Shown piece by piece: positions 1-10,386 of a stretch of 64,000 bases of DNA. Origin of the DNA: Deltaproteobacteria bacterium (GTDB taxonomy: Bacteria; Myxococcota_A; Polyangia; Haliangiales; SHYZ01); NCBI GenBank assembly GCA_016210055.1, contig JACQUZ010000172.1:1-64000 (forward strand). The letters run 5' to 3'. The notes beneath the pieces were generated by a model, which was not told the origin of the DNA, made no database searches, and saw nothing but the letters and a program-made list of their open reading frames with translations. Both the position numbers and the translations under genes were made by a program. The stretch's first letter is position 1; every line of letters starts with the position of its first letter.

Positions 1-2
1 CC

Positions 3-1040
3 ATGATCCTCGCCGGCGACATCGGCGGCACCAAGACCGTGCTCGCCCTCTTCGATCTGGCAGGCGGCGAGTTGCGGCGATTGCGCGACGCCACTTTTTC
101 CAGCCGACGATATGAATCGTTCGACGCCATCCTCGAGGAGTTTCTAAGAGACGCGCTTGCGCCCCGGCTCGCGGGCGCGTGTTTCGGGGTGGCTGGACGC
201 GTGGAGCGGGGAAGCGTTCGCGCCACGAACCTTCCCTGGAGCTTGGATGAGCAAGCGCTCGCGCGAGTCCTTGCGACGCCGCGCGTCACCCTCATCAACG
301 ACCTCCAGGCGGCGGCCTATGGGATGCTCTTTCTCGACCCCGCCGAGCTCGCGATTCTCCAGTCAGGGACAGCGCGGCCGGACGAGGAGGATGACGAGGG
401 AAATATCGCGGTCATCGCCCCGGGGACCGGATTGGGAGAGGCGATTCTCTATTGGGACGGAGAGCGGTACCACCCGATTGCATCCGAAGGCGGCCACTCC
501 GACTTCGCGCCCCGTACCGACCTGGAGATTGAGCTCCTCAAGTACTTGCGAGCGGCGCTGGGCGGACACGTCAGCTACGAGCGGGTGCTCGCCGGCGACG
601 GAATCTGGAACCTTTACTCCTTTTTGCGCGACACCGGTGGCCAGCCGGAACCCGAATGGCTTCGGCGCCGGCTCGAGGCCGACGACCGGAACGCCGCGAT
701 AACGCAGCTTGGCCTGTCGGGAGACCACCCGCTCTGCGTGGGCGCGCTCGACCTGTTTTGCACGATCCTCGGCGCCGAGGCGGCCAACCTCGCGCTCAAG
801 TGCCTGGCGGCGGGCGTCATCATCGGCGGTGGAATCGCGCCCAAGATCGTGCCCGCGCTCCGCACGAGCAAGTTCACGGACGCGTTTGCTGACAAGGGAC
901 GCTTTTCGCGATGGCTAGGTGAAATCCCGGTCAAGGTAGCGCTCAACACCCAGGCGCCTCTCATTGGAGCGGCTCGCTCTCTGGTCGGGCCAGCTCCCGT
1001 GGGTGGACGGCGAGAACAGCGAGGCAAAGAAGATGAGTGA
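3..1040 (+). CDS. glk: Glucokinase (Glk family, PF02685 type)
   Basis: Phosphorylates glucose with ATP to glucose-6-phosphate in the cytoplasm, feeding the dehydrogenase encoded next. The 345-residue product opens with the ATP phosphate-binding motif GDIGGTKT (residues 5-12), has NLPW at 76-79, the catalytic Asp region IND ending at D100, the second phosphate loop GTGLGEA at 141-147 and EGGH at 162-165. Length is slightly above the usual 320-330 because of a charged, Arg-rich tail. The start at base 3 fits the family N-terminus; any ribosome binding site lies outside the window. The last 8 bases overlap the next gene, so translation is probably coupled. ROK kinases are excluded because the Cys-rich ROK zinc motif is absent. 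Confidence 0.93.
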   Translation: MILAGDIGGTKTVLALFDLAGGELRRLRDATFSSRRYESFDAILEEFLRDALAPRLAGACFGVAGRVERGSVRATNLPWSLDEQALARVLATPRVTLINDLQAAAYGMLFLDPAELAILQSGTARPDEEDDEGNIAVIAPGTGLGEAILYWDGERYHPIASEGGHSDFAPRTDLEIELLKYLRAALGGHVSYERVLAGDGIWNLYSFLRDTGGQPEPEWLRRRLEADDRNAAITQLGLSGDHPLCVGALDLFCTILGAEAANLALKCLAAGVIIGGGIAPKIVPALRTSKFTDAFADKGRFSRWLGEIPVKVALNTQAPLIGAARSLVGPAPVGGRREQRGKEDE

Positions 1041-2586
1041 CGCAAGCTCGACTTTCGGCGTCGAGGTCCGTGACATCCCGGGTCTTCCGATCACGAACGA
1101 GCCCAAGGCAGATCCTTGTGCGCTGGTGATCTTCGGCGCGTCTGGCGATCTCACCCGGCGCAAGCTCATCCCGGCGCTGTACCACCTCATGGTCGATGGG
1201 TCGCTGCCCGACCCGATAGCCGTGGTCGGGGTGGGGCGGGACAAGAGCTCGGTGGACGAGCTGCGCGCGCGCCTCCGGGAATCGACCGGGCAGTTCTCCC
1301 GTCGCAGGCCGCTCGATGGTCAAGCATGGGACCGCTTCGCGGCCTCGTTCGACTTCGTCTCCGGAAGCTTCGAGGACGACAGCGCTTACCTCGCCCTGAG
1401 GGAGAGGCTGGCCCTCATCGATCGCACCCGCGGCACGAGAGGCAATCGGATCTATTACTTGGCGACGCCGCCCGATGCATTTCCGGTGATTCTCCAGAAC
1501 CTCCGCCAACACGCGCTGCTCACGAAGACGTCGGCGCCGGGAGCAACGCCTTTTTGCCGCGTCATCATCGAGAAGCCGTTCGGACGTGACCTCGCTTCCG
1601 CGCAGGCCCTAAACGAGCTCGTCGCGAATTACCAGGACGAGGGGCAGATATTTCGCATCGATCACTACCTGGGCAAGGAGACAGTCCAGAACATCCTAGT
1701 CTTCCGCTTTGGAAACTCGATCTTCGAGCCCCTCTGGAACCGAAAATACATCGACCATGTCGAGATCGTCGCGGCGGAGTCGATTGGGGTCGAGAAGCGG
1801 GGCCGTTTCTACGATACGACCGGAGTGCTGAGGGACATCGTCCAGAACCACCTCCTGCAGGTTCTCGCGCTCTGCGCCATGGAGCCTCCGACGTCGTTCG
1901 CCGCCGATGACGTGCGGGACCAAAAGGTGCGGATCTTCCGCTCCCTGCGGCCGATAAGCGGTGAAGACGTCTCAACGCAGGTGGTGCGCGCGCAGTACCG
2001 GGGCTACCGCCAGGAGGATGGGGTCTCGCCGCGCTCACGCACGCCTACCTACGTGGCGATGAAGGTAATGGTCGATACCTGGCGCTGGCAAGGCGTCCCG
2101 TTCTACCTGCGCGCTGGAAAGCGCCTGGCCCGGCAGCGGACAGAGGTGTCCATCCACTTCCAGCCGATTCCTCACTGCCTGTTTGGTCGGGATGAGGCCT
2201 GCCAGGTCGTCCAGCCGAGCGTGCTCACCTTGCGCATCCAGCCCCAAGAGGGAATATCGCTGCGATTCGTCGCGAAAGTTCCGGGGGACCAGCTGTCGGT
2301 GGGAAATGTCCTGATGAACATGACCTATGCGGAGGCGTTCAAGAAGCCGATCTCGGAGGCCTATGAGCGGCTTCTCATCGACTGCATGAGAGGCGACGCG
2401 ACCCTGTTCGCCAGGCGGGATGGGGTGGAGCAGGCGTGGAAATTCATCACCCCGATCCTCGAGGCCTGGGACGCGGACAACGGGACCGAGATCCCCCAAT
2501 ACGAGGGAGGCAGCGCGGGCCCCAAGGAGGCCGACGAGCTCATCGCAAAGGACAGGTGCCGATGGACAGACCTTGGGGAGGGCTAG
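1033..2586 (+). CDS. zwf: Glucose-6-phosphate 1-dehydrogenase
   Basis: Oxidises glucose-6-phosphate to 6-phosphogluconolactone with NAD(P)+, the entry to the pentose phosphate pathway. The 517-residue product, normal for Zwf, shows the dinucleotide-binding motif GASGDLTRRK at 35-44, EKPFGRD at 180-186 and the substrate and active-site motif RIDHYLGKE at 208-216. I chose the ATG at 1033 (MSDASS) rather than an upstream in-frame ATG at 964, because the family N-terminus is short and a purine-rich stretch precedes it. The gene overlaps glk by 8 bases and is followed 7 bases later by a debranching enzyme gene, so the three are likely co-transcribed: glycogen breakdown, glucose phosphorylation and NADPH generation in one unit. 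Confidence 0.95.
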   Translation: MSDASSTFGVEVRDIPGLPITNEPKADPCALVIFGASGDLTRRKLIPALYHLMVDGSLPDPIAVVGVGRDKSSVDELRARLRESTGQFSRRRPLDGQAWDRFAASFDFVSGSFEDDSAYLALRERLALIDRTRGTRGNRIYYLATPPDAFPVILQNLRQHALLTKTSAPGATPFCRVIIEKPFGRDLASAQALNELVANYQDEGQIFRIDHYLGKETVQNILVFRFGNSIFEPLWNRKYIDHVEIVAAESIGVEKRGRFYDTTGVLRDIVQNHLLQVLALCAMEPPTSFAADDVRDQKVRIFRSLRPISGEDVSTQVVRAQYRGYRQEDGVSPRSRTPTYVAMKVMVDTWRWQGVPFYLRAGKRLARQRTEVSIHFQPIPHCLFGRDEACQVVQPSVLTLRIQPQEGISLRFVAKVPGDQLSVGNVLMNMTYAEAFKKPISEAYERLLIDCMRGDATLFARRDGVEQAWKFITPILEAWDADNGTEIPQYEGGSAGPKEADELIAKDRCRWTDLGEG

Positions 2587-2593
2587 TACCCCT

Positions 2594-4555
2594 TTGCTAG
2601 GCCATGGCCGTCCAACGCGACCGGATGCGGAGTGGCTCGAGGCCGACGGGCTGGGCGGATTCGCGTCGGGCACGGTCTCCCTCGTGCGCAGGCGGCGCTA
2701 CCACGGCCTGCTCGTCGTCGCCACCACGCCACCGACCGGCCGCGTGATGCTCGTGAGCGGCTTCGACGCCCACGTGACGACGCCCGGCGGACGATTCGCC
2801 CTGACGTCGCAGCGGTACTCGCAGGACGTGGTCCATCCCGACGGGGCTAGCCGCGTCGTGGCCTTCGAGGGCGAGCCATGGCCATCTTGGCGCTTCCAGC
2901 TCGAGGATGGCACGAGAATCGAGCAGGAGGTCTTCGTCACCCACGGCTCGCCGCGGGTGGTCGTGATGTGGCGACTCCTCGACCCACGAGCGAGCGTGGT
3001 GCTCGAGGTGCGGCCGTTCCTCTGCGGCCGCGACTTCCACGCCCTGCACCGAGAGAACCCGGTCCTGCGCTTCGACGCCGAGGCGACGGGCGAGGAGGTA
3101 CGCTGGCGGCCCTACGCTTCGGTCCCCGCGATCGTCTCGATCTCGAACGGCGAGTATCACCACGAGCCCCATTGGTACAGGAGCTTCTTCTATACCGAGG
3201 AGCATGCCCGTGGCCTGGACTTCACCGAAGATCTCGCCGCCCCCGGAACCCTTGCCTGGGACCTCGCCAGTGGTCCGGCCGCCTGGATACTCCTTCCAGA
3301 GGACAAGGCGCCGTCGGCGGTTACGCGTGCTCCTGCCTCCCACCTGGCTCTCGAGCTCGCCGATGTGGAGCGTCGGCGTCGAGCCGCGTTTCCGTCGCGG
3401 CTGCACCGGGCGGCGGACGCGTACCTGGTGACCCGCGGCCGTGGCCAGACGATCATCGCCGGCTACCCCTGGTTCTCCGACTGGGGACGCGACACGTTCA
3501 TCGCGCTCCGTGGCCTCTGCCTGGCGACCGGTCGCCTTGACGAGGCGCGCACGATCCTGCTCGAGTGGGCAGGTGCGCTATCGGGTGGCATGCTCCCCAA
3601 CCGATTCCCGGACCACGCCGAGGCGCCCGAGTTCAACTCGGTCGATGCCTCGCTGTGGTTCGTGATCGTCGTGCACGAGCTGGTCGAGGCCTTCGCTCGT
3701 CGGCACCGAGAGCTGCCCGCGTACGAGCGCAAGCTCCTCGAGGAGGCGTGCGAGGCGATCCTTTTCGGGCATGCGACGGGGACGCGGCATGGCATCCGAC
3801 TCGACGAAGATGGCCTGCTCGCCGCCGGTGAGCCGGGCGTGCAGCTGACCTGGATGGACGCGAAGGTGGGCGACTGGGTCGTCACTCCGCGTATCGGCAA
3901 GCCCGTGGAGGTGGAGGCGCTATGGCTGAATTCCCTAGCGATCGGCGGCGCGTGGTCGGAGCGCTGGCGGCGAGCCTTCGAGAAAGGTCGCGAGGCGTTC
4001 GCGAGGCGCTTCTGGAACGACGCGGCGGGGGCGCTCTACGATGTGGTCGACGTCGATCATCGCCCGGGCGCGTGTGATCCCAGGTTCCGCCCCAACCAAG
4101 TCCTCGCGGTGGGCGGCTTGCCGCTGATGCTGCTCGACGGTGGACGCGCCCGCCGCGTGGTCGATGCCGTCGAAGCTCGTCTCGTGACTCCGCTGGGCCT
4201 GCGATCGCTCGCTCCCAGTGAGGCGGGGTATTCGCCGCGCTATGAAGGCGGGGTGCGCGAGCGCGACTCGGCTTACCATCAGGGGACCGCGTGGCCGTGG
4301 CTCATGGGACCCTTCGTGGAAGCCTGGGTCAGAGTACGTGGCGACACGGCCGATGTCCGGAGCGCTGCGCGTGACCGCTTCGTCGCCCCGCTCATGGCGC
4401 ACGCCCTTGAGCAGGGCCTCGGCCACCTGTGCGAGATCGCTGACGCCGAGCCGCCGCACGTGCCGCGTGGTTGCCCGTTCCAAGCGTGGTCGCTCGGCGA
4501 GCTCCTTAGGCTCACCCTCGACGTTCTCGCACCGCCACATCGGAGCCAGCGATGA
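2594..4555 (+). CDS. Glycogen debranching enzyme (amylo-alpha-1,6-glucosidase)
   Basis: Removes alpha-1,6 branch glucose from glycogen or related glucans, releasing glucose for the upstream glucokinase. The 653-residue product begins with the N-terminal domain signature [17 protein letters not shown] near residue 12 and carries the (alpha/alpha)6 catalytic domain, visible as [17 protein letters not shown] near residue 290, [10 protein letters not shown] near 330 and the late YHQGTAWPW motif near 560. The reading frame is open far upstream inside zwf, but those codons are Arg/Pro/Ser-rich noise. I place the start at TTG 2594, which has GGGGAGGG about 10 bases upstream and fits the family N-terminus; this start is inferred. 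The stop overlaps the next ATG (ATGA). Confidence 0.88.
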   Translation: MLGHGRPTRPDAEWLEADGLGGFASGTVSLVRRRRYHGLLVVATTPPTGRVMLVSGFDAHVTTPGGRFALTSQRYSQDVVHPDGASRVVAFEGEPWPSWRFQLEDGTRIEQEVFVTHGSPRVVVMWRLLDPRASVVLEVRPFLCGRDFHALHRENPVLRFDAEATGEEVRWRPYASVPAIVSISNGEYHHEPHWYRSFFYTEEHARGLDFTEDLAAPGTLAWDLASGPAAWILLPEDKAPSAVTRAPASHLALELADVERRRRAAFPSRLHRAADAYLVTRGRGQTIIAGYPWFSDWGRDTFIALRGLCLATGRLDEARTILLEWAGALSGGMLPNRFPDHAEAPEFNSVDASLWFVIVVHELVEAFARRHRELPAYERKLLEEACEAILFGHATGTRHGIRLDEDGLLAAGEPGVQLTWMDAKVGDWVVTPRIGKPVEVEALWLNSLAIGGAWSERWRRAFEKGREAFARRFWNDAAGALYDVVDVDHRPGACDPRFRPNQVLAVGGLPLMLLDGGRARRVVDAVEARLVTPLGLRSLAPSEAGYSPRYEGGVRERDSAYHQGTAWPWLMGPFVEAWVRVRGDTADVRSAARDRFVAPLMAHALEQGLGHLCEIADAEPPHVPRGCPFQAWSLGELLRLTLDVLAPPHRSQR

Positions 4556-7209
4556 GCTACCGCCCGCTTTCCGCCGAAGACGAGCGGCTCGAGGAGTCAC
4601 GGACCCGCACGACCCACTGGAAGCGCTGGGGCCCCTACCTCAGCGAGCGCGCCTGGGGGACCGTGCGTGAGGACTACAGCCCGCACGGGACTGCCTGGGA
4701 CTACTTCCCACACGACCACGCGCGCTCTCGCGCCTATCGGTGGAACGAGGACGGCCTCGCTGGGATCTCGGACCGCCACCAGCTGATCTGCCTGGCGATC
4801 GCACTGTGGAACGAGCGCGATCCGATCCTCAAGGAGCGGCTCTTCGGGCTCACCGGGGCGGGCGAGGGCAACCACGGCGAGGACGTCAAGGAATACTACT
4901 TCTACCTCGACAGCACGCCCACGCACTCGTACATGAAGTACCTCTACAAGTACCCGCAGGCCGCGTTCCCCTACGCGAAGCTGGTCGAGGAGAATCGCCG
5001 GCGTGGAAGGCGCGAGCCAGAGTTCGAGCTCCTCGACACCGGAGTGTTCGCAGAGAATCGCTACTTCGACGTGTTCGTGGAGTACGCCAAGGCCGCGCCG
5101 GAGGACATGCTCATTCGCATCCACGCGGTCAACCGGGGTCCTCACGCCGCGCGTCTTCACGTGTTGCCGACGGTGTGGTTCCGCAACACCTGGTCTTGGG
5201 GTTCCAGCGAGCCCAGACCAAGGCTTCGAGAGGTCCCCTCGCCCACGTCGAGCCCGGCGGTTGAAATCGATCATCCAACGCTCGGCCGGAGGTGGCTCCG
5301 CGCGGAGGGGGCGCCAGCGCTGCTCTTCACCGAAAACGACACGAACGCCGAGCGCTTGTACGGCATGAAGAACGCGGGGCGCTACGTCAAGGACGGCATC
5401 AACGACTTCATCGTGGCGGGCATTCGGGAAGCGGTGAACCCCGGGCGAACCGGCACCAAGGCGGCCGCACACTATCCCCTCATCGTCGGACCAGGCGCGA
5501 CGGCTTCGCTGAGGCTGCGCCTCTCCAACGTCGACCAAGGGGAGAGTTGGGCCAAGGACTTCGATCGGGTGTTCAGCGACCGCCAGCGCGAGGCCTGCGA
5601 GTTCTTCGACACCGTTATCCCCCGCGGCATGTCGCCCGACGGCAAGCTGGTGATGCGCCAAGCGCTCGGCGGCATGCTCTGGTCGAAGCAGTTCTACCAC
5701 TATGTGATTGAGCCCTGGCTCAGCGGAGATCCCGGCCAGCCGCGACCTCCTGCCGAGCGCAAGCAGGGCCGCAATCGCGAGTGGACGCACCTTTACAACG
5801 CCGACATCCTTTCGATGCCCGACAAGTGGGAGTATCCCTGGTACGCAGCGTGGGACCTGGCGTTTCACTGCATCCCGCTCGCGATGGTCGATCCGGACTT
5901 CGCCAAGGAGCAGCTCGTGCTGCTCCTCCGCGAGTGGTACATGCACCCGAACGGCCAGCTGCCTGCCTACGAATGGGCGCTCGGAGATGTCAATCCGCCC
6001 GTCCACGCATGGGCCGCGTTGCGAGTCTACGAGATGGAAAAGAATCGCCGCGGCGCGGGCGATCGGCGGTTTCTCGAGCGGGTGTTTCACAAGCTGCTTC
6101 TGAACTTCACCTGGTGGGTCAATCGCAAGGATGAAGAGGGGCGGAACCTCTTCCAGGGTGGCTTCCTCGGCCTGGACAATATCGGAGTATTCGATCGATC
6201 CGCGCCTCTTCCCATGGGTGGCCACCTCGAGCAGTCGGACGGCACGAGCTGGATGGCGATGTACGCCCTGAACATGCTCGCGATCGCCGTCGAGCTCGCG
6301 CGCGAGGATCCCGCCTATGAGGACGTCGCGAGCAAGTTCTGGGAGCACTTTGTCTTCATCTCGCACGCCATGAACAACCGCGGCGGTGACGGCATCGAGA
6401 TGTGGCACGAAGAGGACGGCTTCTACTACGATGTCCTGCACCTGGCCCATGTTGGCCACGTGCCGCTCCGAATCCGCTCGATGGTAGGGCTCATCCCACT
6501 TTTCGCGGTTGAATCGCTCGATCCGGAGGTGCTGGAACCCTTGCACAGTTTCCGGCGCCGGCGCGACTGGTTCCTCGAGAACCGCCCTGACCTCACCCGG
6601 GATATCGCGTGCATGAGGACTCCTGGTGAGAAGGAGCGGCGGCTCCTGTCGGTGGTCGGTCGCCATCGCCTGCGACGCGTTCTGGCCGTGTTGCTCGACG
6701 AGCGCGAGTTCCTGTCTCCCTACGGGATCCGCGCGCTCTCGCGGTTCCATGAGGATCGCCCGTTCACCTTGAAGCTCGACGGTGCCGTGCATCGGGTCGA
6801 CTACGAGCCGGCCGAGTCCACGACGAGCCTGTTCGGGGGCAACTCCAACTGGAGGGGCCCCATCTGGTTTCCGGTCAACTACTTGCTCATCGAGTCGCTT
6901 AGGAAGTTTCACGAATACTTCGGCGACGACTATAGGGTCGAGTGTCCGACTGGGTCGGGCTGCCTCATGACCCTTAGCGAGGTCGCCGATGAGCTAGCAC
7001 GGAGGCTCTGCAAGATCTTTCTTCGCGGGCAGGACGGGCGACGTGCCGTCCATGGCGGGAACGAGGTGTTCCAGTCGGACCCACACTGGCGGGATTACAT
7101 CCTGTTCTACGAGTACTTTCATGGCGACCACGGGGCTGGCCTCGGAGCGAGCCATCAGACGGGATGGACGGGGCTGGTCGCGAGGCTTCTCGAACAGCGT
7201 GGCGGATGA
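4552..7209 (+). CDS. Glucosidase, GH63/MGH1-like family
   Basis: An 885-residue cytoplasmic glycoside hydrolase of the type often annotated simply as glucosidase: an (alpha/alpha)6-barrel related to GH63 and mannosylglycerate hydrolases. Supporting segments are [18 protein letters not shown] near residue 45, [21 protein letters not shown] near 120, [16 protein letters not shown] near 425, DNIGVFDRS near 540, and the C-terminal [14 protein letters not shown] and HQTGWTGL blocks. There is no signal peptide. The start overlaps the stop of the debranching enzyme gene (ATGA), so the two are translationally coupled and probably act on the same alpha-glucan pool. The exact substrate (glucosylglycerate, trehalose-like or oligosaccharide) cannot be read from the sequence. 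The gene converges with the next, only 5 bases away, with no visible terminator. Confidence 0.85.
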   Translation: MSYRPLSAEDERLEESRTRTTHWKRWGPYLSERAWGTVREDYSPHGTAWDYFPHDHARSRAYRWNEDGLAGISDRHQLICLAIALWNERDPILKERLFGLTGAGEGNHGEDVKEYYFYLDSTPTHSYMKYLYKYPQAAFPYAKLVEENRRRGRREPEFELLDTGVFAENRYFDVFVEYAKAAPEDMLIRIHAVNRGPHAARLHVLPTVWFRNTWSWGSSEPRPRLREVPSPTSSPAVEIDHPTLGRRWLRAEGAPALLFTENDTNAERLYGMKNAGRYVKDGINDFIVAGIREAVNPGRTGTKAAAHYPLIVGPGATASLRLRLSNVDQGESWAKDFDRVFSDRQREACEFFDTVIPRGMSPDGKLVMRQALGGMLWSKQFYHYVIEPWLSGDPGQPRPPAERKQGRNREWTHLYNADILSMPDKWEYPWYAAWDLAFHCIPLAMVDPDFAKEQLVLLLREWYMHPNGQLPAYEWALGDVNPPVHAWAALRVYEMEKNRRGAGDRRFLERVFHKLLLNFTWWVNRKDEEGRNLFQGGFLGLDNIGVFDRSAPLPMGGHLEQSDGTSWMAMYALNMLAIAVELAREDPAYEDVASKFWEHFVFISHAMNNRGGDGIEMWHEEDGFYYDVLHLAHVGHVPLRIRSMVGLIPLFAVESLDPEVLEPLHSFRRRRDWFLENRPDLTRDIACMRTPGEKERRLLSVVGRHRLRRVLAVLLDEREFLSPYGIRALSRFHEDRPFTLKLDGAVHRVDYEPAESTTSLFGGNSNWRGPIWFPVNYLLIESLRKFHEYFGDDYRVECPTGSGCLMTLSEVADELARRLCKIFLRGQDGRRAVHGGNEVFQSDPHWRDYILFYEYFHGDHGAGLGASHQTGWTGLVARLLEQRGG

Positions 7210-7214
7210 AAGGA

Positions 7215-7775
7215 CTACGCCTCTGGCTGCCACTCCCGACCGGCGAACGCCGAGTCGAGGGGCGTCTTCGCGAGGTGATTGGTGTAGTTGCTCAGCGTCT
7301 TCATCGTGACGCCCACCAAGACCTCGAGGACGTGGTGAGGCTGGTAACCGGCGTCGATGAAGGCTTGGACGATACTGGCCTCAGGGCGGCCCCGTCCGCG
7401 CACGACCGCCTGCGTGAGCTGGCGCAGCGCTTCGAGCTTCCGATCGTCGAGGGGGACTCCATTCCGGATGGCCTCAGTGTAGTGCGGCGGATCCTTCTGC
7501 ATGTCTGCGACCGCGCTGTGGGCCGCCACGCAGTACCCACAGCCATTTTCGCGGCTGGCGGCGAGTAGAACAATGTTGCGCTCTGTCGCCGACAGCGTGC
7601 CGCGTTGGAACGCGTCGCTGATCGCCAAGTAGGCATCGAGGGCGATGGGAGCGTTGGCGAAAATACGGTACAGGTTCGGAACAAGCCCGTATTTCTTCTC
7701 CACGTTGGCCAACGTGGCACTTACTGAGCTGGGCGCGGTCTTGGAGTCGAGCAACGGCAGATTGAGCTTCGGCAT
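7215..7775 (-). CDS. AhpD/carboxymuconolactone decarboxylase-like peroxidase
   Basis: A 186-residue CMD-domain protein of the AhpD-like peroxidase class, which uses a CxxC pair and a proton-relay Glu/His to reduce peroxides or disulfides. The catalytic signature is complete: E76, C79-G-Y-C82 and H86 in the order ExxCxxCxxxH. The start at 7775 (MPKLNL) has a strong GAGGAG ribosome site just upstream; the frame stays open further upstream but without coding character. The gene is divergent from the putative selenoprotein operon, with about 145 bases between starts that presumably hold both promoters. That pairing with thioredoxin-like genes suggests a shared oxidative or thiol stress role, which is inference. 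Both Cys are encoded by Cys codons, so this is not the selenocysteine AhpD variant. Confidence 0.88.
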   Translation of the reverse strand: MPKLNLPLLDSKTAPSSVSATLANVEKKYGLVPNLYRIFANAPIALDAYLAISDAFQRGTLSATERNIVLLAASRENGCGYCVAAHSAVADMQKDPPHYTEAIRNGVPLDDRKLEALRQLTQAVVRGRGRPEASIVQAFIDAGYQPHHVLEVLVGVTMKTLSNYTNHLAKTPLDSAFAGREWQPEA

Positions 7776-7921
7776 GAGCACACTCCTCGGTTGGGTTGGG
7801 CTTCGTTGTGTCGTCTCACGAGGGCGGAACTCGTTACGGCCGAGCCCCGCCTCGGAGCTGCAAAAGAAGAGGCGACGCGTCCGAGCCGACCGCAACGGGC
7901 CTGGCCCGGGCCGTGCAGCGG

Positions 7922-9787
7922 ATGCCTTTTCGCATGCCAAGACCCCTCAATACCGTTCCACCGTGGAAAAGATCTCTTCCTTTTTGGACGGCCATGGCAG
8001 GGGCCGCACTCCTGCCAGGCTGCGGAAGCTCCCCAGTCAAGCCGGTTTCGGTGCCGACTGACGGGGGGCCCGTTCATCCCGGGTCGTACGAGGATGGGTT
8101 CGTCAAGCTCGAGCGCCTGGCCGGATCGACGTTTGTCGAGATCCTGGAGGTGCGGGCCCGAGACGACGATCGATTGTTTTTCTGCACCGGCGTGCGCGGG
8201 CTTCAGGTCGTGGACATCTCGCGTCCGAGCAAGATGTCCACCCTTCATCAGCTCGCCTCTTCGCTCGGCTCAGCCCAGTACCCGCGGTGCCAGCACCTGG
8301 CCTGGGACGGCGACATCGTCTACGTGACCAATCGTGGAGACGAGATCCAGCCGCAGGCATTCGTGGCGGCCTTCGACATTGGGCAGTCGCCGCCGCGCGA
8401 GATCGCGACCTACCGAAAACCTGGGCGCACGTTCGAAGGCATCGCCGCGGCAGGAGGGCGCGTGTACCTCGCGATGCACAAGGACGGCCTCGCGGTACTC
8501 GAGCGAGAAGGGGGAACGATCTCGGAACGAGGAGTCGCCACTGGCCTGGTCAACGCTTGGGGCGTGGCCGCGGCTGGAGCGCACGTCTACGTGGCGGATG
8601 GAGCCGGCGGCCTGGCCATCATCGACGCCAGTGACCCACGGGCGCCCCGTGTCGTCGGACGCGTGGAGACCGGGGGGGCCGCACAGTCTGTCTTCATCGA
8701 CGGGGCCGTTGCATACGTGGCGGCAGGGGCCGCTGGGCTCGTGGTTGTCGACGTGAGAGACCCTGCTATACCGGCCGTCCTCGCCTCGGTCGATACTCCG
8801 GGTTCTGCTCTCCAAGTGGCCGTTGCCGGCGGCCGCGCCTACGTGGCCGATTGGAACGACGTGCGGGTGTTCGACGTGTCGAACCCTGCCGCCCCTAGGC
8901 TGACGGCGACAGAGCGCATCGACACGGGCGAGGCGTTCCCGCGGGTGCTCGGGGTAGGTGCGAAGGACGATGTCGCGTTCGTCGGCGAGTGGACGGGCCT
9001 CTATAGCTACCGCTTCGTGCCGGGCCGAGACGCACCCGACGTGGCCTTCTCCGAGCGCGAGCTCGAGTTCGGCACGGTGCCCTCCGGGGGCGCTGACGCC
9101 ATCGCGCTGATCGTGGAGAATGAAGGCACCGCTCCTCTCGTCGCCTGGTCCATAGAGGCCCAGGGCAGCGCGTTGAGCGTTGACAGGCCACAGCTCGTGC
9201 TACCGCCGGGCGGCCGCCAAGCCGTGGAGATCACGTTTCGACCCGACTCGGCTGCGCAGATGACGGGCCGCCTGGTCGTGCGATCGGATGATCCTGATGA
9301 GCCCACGCGCTTCTTGCCGATCGTGGGCAATCGCGGCGGGCTTGGCGTCGGGGATCCTGCGCCGGAGGTCCGCGTCGAGCTGCAATCGGGCGGCGAATGG
9401 AAACTCTCGGAGCAGGCGGGCAAGACCGTCCTCCTCGCCTACTTCGCCACGTTTTGACCCGTCTGTGGTCTGGAGTTTCCAGACCTGGAGACGAGCTTCT
9501 GGCAGCCATACAAGGATCGTGGTCTCGTGATTATCGGGGTCGATCCCGGCGGACTCTTCGGGGGTGACGACGCGACGATGCTGTCCCGTTTTGCAGAGCA
9601 GACCGGTATCACGTTCCCGATCGGCTGGGATACCGATGGTACCTACCGTGACTTCCGGGTCGGCGCCGGGATCGCGCCGTTCCCCCTCGACGTCGTGGTA
9701 GGACCGGATGGCCGCATTGCCTATCTTAGCCGAGAGTACGAGCCAACAGAGCTCAAGGCCGTCGTGGAGTCGCTGGTCTCGCCATGA
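7922..9787 (+). CDS. LVIVD/redoxin lipoprotein with in-frame TGA, probable selenoprotein
   Basis: Read through the TGA at 9455-9457, this is one 621-residue secreted protein. Order: signal peptide with lipobox LPGC; a beta-propeller of LVIVD-type repeats (for example GGLAIIDASDPRAP, GLVVVDVRDPAIP); an Ig-like domain (LEFGTVPSGG to VVRSDDP); then an AhpC/TlpA-type redoxin domain. The TGA (residue 512) falls in FATF-U-PVC, the first position of the CxxC active site, and the same frame runs on for 110 codons of clear redoxin sequence (LEFPDLE, VIIGVDPGG, PFPLDVVVGPDGRIAY). The next gene starts by ATGA overlap with the true stop. Read as a normal stop, translation would end at 9457 without the catalytic Cys. 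The start is uncertain (ATG 7922 or 7934). A sequencing error or Trp readthrough are the alternatives. Confidence 0.82.
9455..9493 (+). promoter_or_regulatory. SECIS-like hairpin directly after in-frame TGA
   Basis: Starting 2 bases after the TGA, CGTCT (9460-9464) pairs with AGACG (9489-9493), and GGTCTGG (9467-9473) pairs perfectly with CCAGACC (9479-9485), closing a 5-base loop AGTTT (9474-9478) with a small 2x3 internal loop between the stems. This is 12 base pairs in 34 bases inside coding sequence. Bacterial SECIS elements sit immediately 3' of the UGA and present an apical loop with an early G roughly 16-37 bases downstream; here the loop begins 16 bases after the UGA and reads A-G. 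This supports selenocysteine insertion by SelB. Pairing was done by eye. Confidence 0.72.
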
Positions 9788-10386
9788 GGGCTCGTATTGG
9801 GCTGGCTCTCGTAATCTTCGTTGCCCATGGTTGCCAAGGCCATGGCTCTCCAAGCGAGGGGGACGCCGCCGAGCTGCCGGAGGCGTGCTTGCCCGTGCCC
9901 ACGCCCATGGACTGGTCATATCCAATTGGCCCGTACGGCGACCAAGTCGGCAGCCGACTCGAGGAGTTCACCCTCGAGGACTGTGAAGGTACCCCGGTCG
10001 CGTTCGGGGACATTCTCTCGGAGGCCGAGCTCGTGCTGGTCTCGGTAGGCGCCGGTTGGTGTCAGCCTTGTATCGAGGAGAGCGCGACCCTTGAAGCCAA
10101 AGTACACGCTCCGCTCTGCGCCCGGGGCCTGCGCGTCATCCAGGTCCTTTTCCAAGATGACGAGTCGCGGCCGGCGACGAAGCTATTTTGCCGGGAATGG
10201 CGCGAGCGCTTCGGGCTGCGCTTTCCCGTGCTGGTCGACCCGCTGTTCACCATGCAGCGCTACTTCCAGGCCGCGCAGACCCCGCTCAACCTGCTCGTAG
10301 ACCGAAGCGGGATCATCCGCTACCGCGCCACTGGGACTGCGCCCGCGGACCTGCCGGAGCGCATCAGCGAGCTCTTGCCACCGTGA
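9784..10386 (+). CDS. Thioredoxin-like (redoxin) exported protein
   Basis: A 200-residue exported thiol-disulfide protein. A hydrophobic N-terminus ends in VAHGC, a poor lipobox, so it may be a lipoprotein or a soluble periplasmic protein. The thioredoxin fold follows from about residue 58, with the active site WCQPC (C93, C96) and the cis-Pro region TPLNLLVDRSG near 170. It starts inside the stop of the putative selenoprotein (ATGA), and its own stop overlaps the GTG of the next gene (GTGA). Three consecutive thioredoxin-like domains (UxxC, CQPC, CVPC) are therefore translated as one unit, which suggests a periplasmic redox relay. The electron donor and substrate cannot be deduced. Confidence 0.85.
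   Translation: MRARIGLALVIFVAHGCQGHGSPSEGDAAELPEACLPVPTPMDWSYPIGPYGDQVGSRLEEFTLEDCEGTPVAFGDILSEAELVLVSVGAGWCQPCIEESATLEAKVHAPLCARGLRVIQVLFQDDESRPATKLFCREWRERFGLRFPVLVDPLFTMQRYFQAAQTPLNLLVDRSGIIRYRATGTAPADLPERISELLPP

Noticed and set aside
7533-7541. Selenocysteine form of the AhpD-like protein
   Set aside because: Both active-site Cys (C79, C82) are encoded by ordinary Cys codons.
7902-7917. A third sigma-54-like match, TGGCCCG-N4-GTGCA, before the selenoprotein-like gene
   Set aside because: It ends only 5 bases before the ATG at 7922, so transcription would start after the chosen start codon; in this GC-rich DNA such matches are expected by chance. It would revive only if translation starts at 7934 or later.
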